From positions 1 through 6,883 of the forward strand of contig CADCPU010000477.1 in the NCBI GenBank assembly GCA_902803365.1: a stretch of 6,883 nt of DNA, written 5' to 3'. The notes beneath the pieces are model-generated. The model was not told where the DNA came from, searched no databases, and saw nothing but the letters and a program-made list of their open reading frames with translations. Both the position numbers and the translations under genes were made by a program. Source of the DNA: Oscillospiraceae bacterium. Its GTDB lineage: Bacteria > Bacillota_A > Clostridia > Saccharofermentanales > Saccharofermentanaceae. Shown in pieces: positions 1 to 5,203 of the stretch; position 1 is the first letter of the stretch; each line of letters starts with the position of its first letter.

Positions 1-94
1 CTGACATAAAAGGTATTGATCTTGTTTTGTTTTCGCGGCTTTTACTCTATCCTAAATAGGAAGAGGACAATAACGAATAAAGGAGACAACACAT

Positions 95-607
95 ATGGAA
101 TTTACCGAAGTTATCAAGAACAGATATTCATGCAAGAAGTACAGCGACAAGCAGATCGGGGAAGAGAAGATCAACGCGATCCTTGAGGCAGGGCGTGTCG
201 CACCGACGGCCAAGAATCTGCAGGAGCAGCACATCTATGTCGTTAAGTCGGAAGAGGCTTTGGCAAAGATCGATGCAGCAACACCTTGCAGATACGGCGC
301 GCCTGTCGTGCTCGTCGTCGCTTTTGACAAGAATAATGTCTTCACTTATCCGGGCGGAAAGCGTGACTCGGGCGTTGAAGATGCGGCAATTGTTGCAACT
401 CAGATGTGCCTTGCGGCATATAACGAAGGAGTCGACAGCTGCTGGCTCAACTTCTTTGATCCCGATAAGCTTGCATCTGATCTCGGATTGCCCGAAAACG
501 AGGAGATCCTTATGCTCCTTGATCTGGGTTATGCAGCAGAGGGAGCAGGCCCGCTTCCGAATCACTTCTCCAGGAAGGCACTGTCTGAGACGGTAAGTTA
601 TCTCTAA
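95..607 (+). CDS. Nitroreductase family protein (FMN-dependent oxidoreductase, compact form)
   Basis: A 170-residue cytoplasmic protein of the nitroreductase fold, a family that binds FMN and uses NAD(P)H to reduce nitro-aromatics, quinones or similar acceptors. The physiological substrate cannot be told from sequence. Visible hallmarks are the N-terminal FMN-phosphate motif RYSCKKYSD (residues 10-18, with Lys14 where many members have a second Arg), the APTAKNLQ segment (36-43, the family's APSAxNxQP-like motif), an alpha-helical core with GVEDAAIVATQMCLAAYNEG (93-112), and a C-terminal GYAAEG...HFSRKAL segment (145-163) typical of the FMN-contacting end. At 170 residues it is shorter than the roughly 200-220 of classical NfsB-type enzymes but usual for small clostridial members. 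The ATG start is supported by AGGAG at 81-85 with a 9-base spacer. It is followed by about 70 bases and a probable new promoter, so it may be monocistronic. Confidence 0.93.
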   Translation: MEFTEVIKNRYSCKKYSDKQIGEEKINAILEAGRVAPTAKNLQEQHIYVVKSEEALAKIDAATPCRYGAPVVLVVAFDKNNVFTYPGGKRDSGVEDAAIVATQMCLAAYNEGVDSCWLNFFDPDKLASDLGLPENEEILMLLDLGYAAEGAGPLPNHFSRKALSETVSYL

Positions 608-637
608 TATAATCTTTGCGTTGCATATCCCGACTTG

Positions 638-646
638 TGCTATCAT
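638..646 (+). promoter_or_regulatory. Candidate extended -10 promoter for the lipoprotein operon
   Basis: The motif TGCTATCAT is a TGn extended -10 with a 5/6 match to TATAAT in the gap after the nitroreductase. No well-spaced -35 is visible (TTGCGT at 616-621 leaves 19 bases). Transcription would start near 653, which leaves a leader of about 23-28 bases to the candidate starts at 676/681 and excludes the TTG at 621 as the start. The same extended -10 style recurs upstream of the amidase and the tRNA. Confidence 0.45.
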
Positions 647-680
647 TAAGGAACGTACAATAGGAAACGGGGTTAATGAA

Positions 681-1958
681 TTGGTTATCGAATCGAAAAG
701 AAACGCGTTAAGGCGCGCGCTTGCGGCTGTATTGATCTTGAGCTTTGCGCCGGGCGTTTTCGGATGCAATAAAAAGGAGGAAGTCTCAGAGACGACAACT
801 GAGGAGACGCAGGAGACGACCGAAGCGACAGAGAAAACTGAAGAGACTACTGAGGCGACGACGGAAGAGACTGAGGAGACAGTCAAGAAGCCTGCAGCTG
901 ATAATCCTGAGGAGGTCAATGATCAGATCGCAAATCCTTGGCGTGAAGTTACTGAGAAAGAATTCATTGAGATAATGGGCGAACCGCTCATGCTTCCAAA
1001 AGACGCTTTTATCTCTGCTTACAGAGTCTGTGATTCCGATACGCCTCTGGGTGAGGTGGATTTCTTTCTATATTCCGACAATATGACGATCACTGCGAGG
1101 GTTCAAAAGACAAATAAGCTGGTCGATATATCCGGCCTGTATTATGAGTGGACCGAATTCAATTATTCTTGCGGTGAGATCTCCGTTACGGACAGAGCAT
1201 ATTCCGATGACGAGAGCGCAGTGCAGTCATCGATCTGGTACGATACTGACACCGGTTGTTCATACTCTCTGTCGATCGTAAGCGATGATCTCGACGGTTT
1301 TGATCTCGGCGCGCTCACAGAGCAGATGATCGCTGCGAGACATCCTGAGGGCATAAACGCATTACCTGATAACGAAGAAGGATTCGCTTATAAGAATGCC
1401 ATCTATTATTTTGCAAATACCGGAGAACTTCCGGACGGATCAATGACGGATAATTCCAACTGTAAGTTTGCGGTGGCTGATATTGATCATGACGGGCATC
1501 TGGAACTGATCATCTACGTGCTCGGCAAGACTACCGTATCGAAGATGTGCTATATCTTCAAGTATGTCAGGAATGAGACTTTTATGAAGAGGATCTTCAC
1601 AGGTTATCCGTCGATCAGAGTGCTAACAAACGGCGATATCCTGGAGAACTGGTCTCACAACAAGGGTCCGGGCGAGATGTGGCCGTTCAACATATATATA
1701 AACGATCCGAACGGAGAATATCAGCTTTATGCGACCGTCGATTCATGGAATAAGGAAGGCAACGAGGTATTCCGCGGCGAGGAGTATCCTGACTGGGCTG
1801 ATGTCGAGGGTGCGGGAGTTGTATATTCCGTGCAGTTTGCGGATACCGGTGAATATCTGGGAGATTCCATGTATGTTTCCAAATCGAAATATGATGATTT
1901 CTTCGCGAAAGAAGCCGGCGAGGCAAACGAGATAGAGTTGGATTTCTTCACTGTCTGA
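681..1958 (+). CDS. Secreted lipoprotein with acidic Thr/Glu linker and two globular modules, function unknown
   Basis: About 425 residues when started at TTG 681. The N-terminus has a basic region (KRNALRR), a hydrophobic stretch (ALAAVLILSFAPG) and a lipobox-like VFGC ending in Cys29, so it is probably a lipid-anchored protein outside the membrane. Residues 36-67 are almost pure Thr and Glu (14 T and 13 E of 32), a flexible, strongly acidic wall-spanning spacer. After NPW (85-87) comes a domain resembling the 'EkEfiEimGepl-lPkdA...Y' module common in clostridial lipoproteins. The C-terminal half contains DIDHDGHLELI (267-277), an EF-hand-like D-x-D-x-D-G loop often seen in secreted Firmicutes proteins and possibly calcium-binding. 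I do not recognise a named family. The start is uncertain: the best-placed ATG (676) lies in another frame, and a TTG at 621 would add 20 unconvincing residues. It is the first gene of the apparent operon, 34 bases before the racemase. Confidence 0.8.
   Translation: MVIESKRNALRRALAAVLILSFAPGVFGCNKKEEVSETTTEETQETTEATEKTEETTEATTEETEETVKKPAADNPEEVNDQIANPWREVTEKEFIEIMGEPLMLPKDAFISAYRVCDSDTPLGEVDFFLYSDNMTITARVQKTNKLVDISGLYYEWTEFNYSCGEISVTDRAYSDDESAVQSSIWYDTDTGCSYSLSIVSDDLDGFDLGALTEQMIAARHPEGINALPDNEEGFAYKNAIYYFANTGELPDGSMTDNSNCKFAVADIDHDGHLELIIYVLGKTTVSKMCYIFKYVRNETFMKRIFTGYPSIRVLTNGDILENWSHNKGPGEMWPFNIYINDPNGEYQLYATVDSWNKEGNEVFRGEEYPDWADVEGAGVVYSVQFADTGEYLGDSMYVSKSKYDDFFAKEAGEANEIELDFFTV
786..881 (+). 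repeat. Low-complexity Thr/Glu codon repeat encoding the lipoprotein linker
   Basis: This stretch consists almost entirely of GAG/GAA and ACN codons in irregular order (units such as ETTEAT and TEETEET). It encodes the acidic spacer directly after the lipidated Cys. Imperfect repeats of this kind are prone to length change by slippage between strains. The unit is not regular enough to call a clean tandem repeat. Confidence 0.7.
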
Positions 1959-1992
1959 GTGTTTGAAATATATGAATAATGGAGGATACAAA

Positions 1993-2703
1993 ATGAAAAA
2001 GATCGGTCTTGTGGGCGGTACGGGTCCTGAATCCACGCTCATGTATTACAAGGAACTTAACACGAGGATCGATAAGAGGTCAGGTGGCAAGGCGATGCCT
2101 GATCTGGCGATCGAAAGTGTTGATTTCAGGAAGGCCTGGGGATTCGTATCGAGCGGACAATACGATAAGCTCAGCGATTATCTGGCGGAGAAGATCGAGA
2201 GCCTGAAGGCGGGCGGATCGGAGATCATATCGCTGACGGCTGCTACGATGCATATCGTTTTCGATGAGCTGGAGGAAAAGACGGGCGTTAAGCTCATCAG
2301 CATACCGAAGGCTGTCTGCAATGCTGCGAAGGCGGCAGGCTACAAGAAGGTTGGACTTCTCGGAACGATATTTACGATGGAGCAGGACTATATGAAGACG
2401 GACCTGCTTAATGCGGGGATCGAGGTCATTATCCCCGAGAAGGCTGACAGGGAATTGGTCGCAAAGAGGATCTACGAAGAGCTCGAGCTCGGTATCGTCA
2501 AGGAATCAACGCTTAAGGAATTCCGGGAGTTGATCGGGAAGATGCAAAGAGAGCAGGGGATCGAGGCGGTCATCCTCGGATGTACCGAACTTCCGTTGCT
2601 GCTTAATTCGGATAACACACCTGTTCCATGTTTGGATAGTGTGGATATTCATATTGAAGAGTTGATAAGGGAAATAATGAAGGGATGTGATCTTAATGTC
2701 TAA
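1993..2703 (+). CDS. Aspartate/glutamate racemase family protein with Thr/Cys active site
   Basis: A 236-residue cytoplasmic enzyme of the cofactor-independent Asp/Glu racemase superfamily, which interconverts L- and D-amino acids using two active-site residues on opposite faces of the substrate. Visible motifs are the N-terminal substrate loop KKIGLVGGTGPEST (2-15), ESVDF (41-45), the first catalytic segment ISLTAATMH (79-87), LLGTIFTMEQDYM (122-134), and the second catalytic segment VILGCTELPLL (193-203) with Cys197. Overall it resembles E. coli YgeA from end to end, at the family's usual length of about 230. The first catalytic position holds Thr82 where typical members have Cys (YgeA: CTNTMH). 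From memory, an E. coli L-Asp/Glu-specific racemase with a Thr/Cys pair has been described, so activity is plausible. The ATG at 1993 is chosen because GGAGG lies at 1981-1985 with a 7-base spacer; the TTG at 1963 has no support. The stop overlaps the next gene, suggesting translational coupling. Confidence 0.9.
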   Translation: MKKIGLVGGTGPESTLMYYKELNTRIDKRSGGKAMPDLAIESVDFRKAWGFVSSGQYDKLSDYLAEKIESLKAGGSEIISLTAATMHIVFDELEEKTGVKLISIPKAVCNAAKAAGYKKVGLLGTIFTMEQDYMKTDLLNAGIEVIIPEKADRELVAKRIYEELELGIVKESTLKEFRELIGKMQREQGIEAVILGCTELPLLLNSDNTPVPCLDSVDIHIEELIREIMKGCDLNV

Positions 2704-3409
2704 GTTTAATTCTGAAGATTTTTGGTTAATAGTTTTGGCAGGCAAGGTCCTGTTGACCATTGCGGCTTTTCTTCCGACTGTGTTCGGAATTATCATCCTG
2801 TGCAAATACAGGAAGTATAGGGAATTTGGTATCTCGCTCATCTTGTCCGGTCTGATCGGTGTATATACTGAGATCGGCAGATATTTTATCCTAAGCAGGG
2901 GAGAAGAATTTGTGGCACGTACATTAAGCTATGTCAGCATTGTAGCAGCGCTGATGTCGTTTGTATCAATGATCCTGATATTCCTGTATGCAAAGCGCAA
3001 TTATGAAGCCAAGGGTCTGCCCGTCGTTATCGCCGTTCCTTTGGGTTGGACATTCCTCACGACTCTGATCAGAATGCTCGTGCTCAACAAAATGAATTTT
3101 AGAGGCGATTTTTCTAGTATGAACAGATTCTTGCTCGGTATGTCTTTTGTCGGATCGCTCGCTTCAATTGCGATCATGATCTTCATCGCAGTTGTTTATT
3201 TCAAGAACAAGGGGAAGGAGACTTATGCTTCCAGGCTCTGGGTCTTTATCATGATAATCGCGATCATATCGGCAGCAGGTTCACTTGCCTCTGCAAGCAA
3301 CATCGGTATCGCGGGCTCGATCGTTAATCTCCTGTCTTACGGCGGACGTTGGGCTCTCGCTATCTATATTATGGTCGCAGGACATAAGGAACGTAAGGAG
3401 ATCGCCTAA
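2696..3409 (+). CDS. Seven-helix integral membrane protein of unknown family
   Basis: A 237-residue, very hydrophobic protein that I cannot assign to a family. Hydrophobic segments suggest about seven membrane helices, near residues 9-36, 45-66, 77-98, 107-129, 145-168, 180-200 and 204-228, with short basic loops such as KYRKYRE (38-43) and KNKGKE (170-175). The C-terminal tail is charged (HKERKEIA). No catalytic, ATP-binding or transport signature stands out. The ATG at 2696 lies inside the racemase gene (8-base overlap) with AAGGGA at 2680-2685 as a weak ribosome site. A GTG at 2687 is an alternative that would add three residues but is worse spaced. The tight coupling to the racemase and the acyltransferase 27 bases downstream argue for co-expression. 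A role as transporter, sensor or envelope-enzyme partner is possible, but none is supported directly. Confidence 0.8.
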   Translation: MSKFNSEDFWLIVLAGKVLLTIAAFLPTVFGIIILCKYRKYREFGISLILSGLIGVYTEIGRYFILSRGEEFVARTLSYVSIVAALMSFVSMILIFLYAKRNYEAKGLPVVIAVPLGWTFLTTLIRMLVLNKMNFRGDFSSMNRFLLGMSFVGSLASIAIMIFIAVVYFKNKGKETYASRLWVFIMIIAIISAAGSLASASNIGIAGSIVNLLSYGGRWALAIYIMVAGHKERKEIA

Positions 3410-3436
3410 TAACATAAAACATCTTGGGAGGATATT

Positions 3437-4567
3437 ATGAAAATTATTGTGTACATATGGGCTGTCGTGGCAGTAGTACTGCTTCTGGCAGGTGCCAAGG
3501 TCTTTGGCAGAAAGAAGTGGAATGATGAGGTCATGTCGCTCGACCACACGAAGAGCTTCCTCGGATGGGCGGCTTTTGTGATCCTTCTCCATCACTGTTC
3601 TCATATGACCATTGCGAGTTGGGTAAATCCTTATTTCCAGAGGCCCGGCCTTGAAATGTTCGTATCTGTCGGTTACCTGATGGTCGCCGTATTCTTCTTT
3701 TGCTCCGGTTACGGACTTTATAAGAGTGCCAAGGCCAAGCCCGGATTTTTCAAGCGATTCATTCCCGCCAGGATGATCCCTATCCTCATTCCGACGGCCA
3801 TTACTTTTGCGTTCTACATCGCTTTCAGGTATATCCGTAAAATACCGTTCGATATCGATTCTCCGTTTGAAGTAAATGCGCACAGCACATGGCATCCTTA
3901 TATCTGGTATATCCCATGTACGCTCCTCTTGTATCTGCTGTTTTATATCGGTTTCGGTCTTTTCAAGAAGGATTGGATCGGCATCCTTGTCGTAGCTTTG
4001 GGATCCGTCGGTTATTGGATCTATTGCTGGAAAATGGGATTCGGTTCCTGGTGGTTCAATACGCTTCATCTGTTCCTCTGCGGAATTATTTTCGCGAAGT
4101 TCGAGAAGAAGCTCATCGAACATATGAAGAAGCTCTACATCTTGCGCCGGATCGTACTATTCGTCCTGCAGCACGCGCTCTATTATATAGGCGAAAACAG
4201 CTGGGGCATCATGATGGATATGAAGCTCAATGTCTTTGAATACGATATGACGCTGATCCAGTGCATTTTCCAGATGCTGTCCGCGTTCTTCTTTGTCGCT
4301 CTCTGCCTTACGATCGGCCTCAAGCTCAAGGTCGGTAATCCGGTCCTGAGATTCTTCGGTAAGATGACGCTCGAGCTCTACCTTATCCACGGTATGTTCG
4401 TCCATCTTTTCGCGTACTATATCATCAAGGAAGGCACAAAGCCTGTCTGCTATATCGATAACGTCGCGCTCTATGTTCTGGTGGTAGTCGTTCTGTCGAT
4501 CCCTGTATCGTACGCCGTAAGCCTCCTTGATAAGAAGGTCGGCAAGATGCTGAAGCCTAAGAAGTAA
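3437..4567 (+). CDS. Acyltransferase-3 family membrane protein (probable envelope O-acyltransferase)
   Basis: A 376-residue polytopic membrane protein. Members of this family move acetyl or other acyl groups onto sugars, peptidoglycan, lipids or antibiotics at the cell surface. Supporting features are the LDHTKSFLGWAAFVILLHHCSH segment start (35-56) with the conserved His pair H52-H53 at the end of the first core helix, FFFCSGYGLYKS (86-97), which matches the family's 'FFxSGfll' helix, the basic loop KRFIPARMIPILIP (106-119), matching 'R.l.Ri.P', and the C-terminal LELYLIHGMFVHLF (312-325), matching 'yyllH'. About ten hydrophobic helices fit the family. The Arg/Lys usually 11 residues before the catalytic His appears to be Leu42. 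GGGAGG at 3426-3431 with a 5-base spacer fixes the ATG. It is the last gene of the apparent operon and converges on the phosphatase with a 2-base gap. The acceptor is unknown. Confidence 0.85.
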   Translation: MKIIVYIWAVVAVVLLLAGAKVFGRKKWNDEVMSLDHTKSFLGWAAFVILLHHCSHMTIASWVNPYFQRPGLEMFVSVGYLMVAVFFFCSGYGLYKSAKAKPGFFKRFIPARMIPILIPTAITFAFYIAFRYIRKIPFDIDSPFEVNAHSTWHPYIWYIPCTLLLYLLFYIGFGLFKKDWIGILVVALGSVGYWIYCWKMGFGSWWFNTLHLFLCGIIFAKFEKKLIEHMKKLYILRRIVLFVLQHALYYIGENSWGIMMDMKLNVFEYDMTLIQCIFQMLSAFFFVALCLTIGLKLKVGNPVLRFFGKMTLELYLIHGMFVHLFAYYIIKEGTKPVCYIDNVALYVLVVVVLSIPVSYAVSLLDKKVGKMLKPKK

Positions 4568-4584
4568 TCTTAGATCAGCCTCTT
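4544..4584. terminator. Interrupted hairpin across the two convergent stop codons, possible bidirectional terminator
   Basis: Nested arms pair as CTAAGA (4557-4562) with TCTTAG (4568-4573) around a 5-base loop, GCTGA (4549-4553) with TCAGC (4575-4579), and AAGA (4544-4547) with TCTT (4581-4584). This gives 15 base pairs with two small interruptions, an internal loop and a T/C mismatch. The dyad contains the + stop (4565-4567) and the - stop (4570-4572), and its symmetry means it can form in both transcripts. There is no long T-run on either side, so intrinsic termination is not certain. Confidence 0.45.
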
Positions 4585-5118
4585 CATCACGCAGTTCTCG
4601 ATGCTCTCTTTCCAGAAATCCTTCAGCGGATAGTTCCTTATCTGACTAACTATGGCGGAATTCATGGCGCCGTGGCCGACAATGAGGATGTCTTTGCCCT
4701 GTTCAACAGCGGGCATGATCTCCTTTAACAGATCGCCTGTTCTCTTAAACAGGTCGTCGAAGCTCTCGCCGCCGTCTTCTTCGGGTATGTAATTCTCAGG
4801 ATCCTTGAAGAGCTTATATATCGACAGGTGAGGCTTCGAAAAGAGGTTTGATTCGCCCTCGAACTTGCCGAAAGCCATCTCGAGAAGTCTCTCATCAAAC
4901 ACGATCGGGACATCCCTGCCTTGGAGGAGTATCTCTGCCGTCTCACGTGCGCGTATAAGGGGCGAACAATAGCAGATATCTATATGGACATCTTCGTACT
5001 CGTCGTGAGCTTTAGAGGCCATCTGACGGCCTTCCTCGTTAAGGGGTATATCTGTTCTGCCCTGAAGCCTGTATTCGGCGTTCCAATCCGTTTTTCCGTG
5101 TCGTATTATGTAAAGCAT
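4570..5118 (-). CDS. Histidine phosphatase family protein (phosphoglycerate mutase-like)
   Basis: A 182-residue soluble enzyme of the histidine phosphatase superfamily, which forms a phospho-histidine intermediate. Visible are the catalytic RHG motif in MLYIIRHGKTDWN (Arg6, His7), the LQGRTDIPLNEEG segment (18-30), the second phosphate-binding Arg in CSPLIRARETAE (51-62, Arg56 with Arg58 close by), the DERLLEMAFGKFEGE segment (75-89) with acidic residue Glu80, and the second catalytic His in ILIVGHGAMNSA (144-155, His149). This set fits small Firmicutes phosphatases of the PhoE/CobC/GpmB type. The substrate could be a phosphosugar, alpha-ribazole phosphate or another small phosphoester and cannot be settled here; no cobalamin gene is nearby. 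The start at 5118 is chosen because GGAGG lies at 5126-5130, 7 bases upstream; a longer reading from 5166 would add 16 residues before the family's normal N-terminus. It is divergent from the amidase and convergent with the acyltransferase. Confidence 0.92.
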   Translation of the reverse strand: MLYIIRHGKTDWNAEYRLQGRTDIPLNEEGRQMASKAHDEYEDVHIDICYCSPLIRARETAEILLQGRDVPIVFDERLLEMAFGKFEGESNLFSKPHLSIYKLFKDPENYIPEEDGGESFDDLFKRTGDLLKEIMPAVEQGKDILIVGHGAMNSAIVSQIRNYPLKDFWKESIENCVMKRLI

Positions 5119-5137
5119 TCTGAATCCTCCGACCCAT

Positions 5138-5166
5138 ATGATACAATTATTCCGTAAAAAAGTCAT
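5138..5166 (-). promoter_or_regulatory. Candidate promoter for the phosphatase gene
   Basis: Read on the - strand, ATGACT (5166-5161) as a weak -35 is followed after 17 bases by TATCAT (5143-5138), a 5/6 match to the -10. Transcription would begin near 5131, immediately before the ribosome binding site, so the leader would be very short. The -10 overlaps the candidate -10 of the opposite strand. Confidence 0.35.
5139..5147 (+). promoter_or_regulatory. Candidate extended -10 promoter for the amidase gene
   Basis: TGATACAAT is a TGn extended -10 with a 5/6 match to TATAAT. No convincing -35 precedes it (TTCTGA lies about 18 bases upstream), which is tolerable for extended -10 promoters. A start near 5154 gives a leader of about 50 bases to the GTG at 5204. 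A TATAAC nearer the gene (5184-5189) would start RNA downstream of the ribosome site and is less likely. Confidence 0.45.
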
Positions 5167-5203
5167 TCGGTCCCCGGCCGTCTTATAACGGAGGATTTCT
5201 ACA

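Noticed and set aside
22..60. Possible promoter (TTGTTT ... TATCCT) and small dyad CCTA-AA-TAGG upstream of the nitroreductase
   Set aside because: The -35/-10 spacing (15 or 20 bases) is poor and the dyad is only 4 bases per arm, so neither can be separated from chance. The first 94 bases hold nothing else I can support.
621..680. N-terminal extension of the lipoprotein from TTG 621
   Set aside because: It has no ribosome site, lies upstream of the likely transcription start, and would place 20 residues before a normal signal peptide.
128..919. Long open frame on the - strand (263 codons) opposite the nitroreductase and lipoprotein start
   Set aside because: It spans the complement of two better genes and an intergenic gap. 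Its Ser/Val-rich start is the antisense reading of the Thr/Glu repeat, and it shows no ribosome site or family motif.
3281..4123. Long open frame on the - strand (280 codons) opposite the 7-TM and acyltransferase genes
   Set aside because: It is antisense to two well-supported membrane proteins, is highly charged with no domain signature, and crosses a gene boundary of the opposite strand.
5178..5191. CCGT/ACGG hairpin partly covering the amidase ribosome site, as a possible riboregulator
   Set aside because: Only four base pairs with a 6-base loop; too weak to claim regulation.
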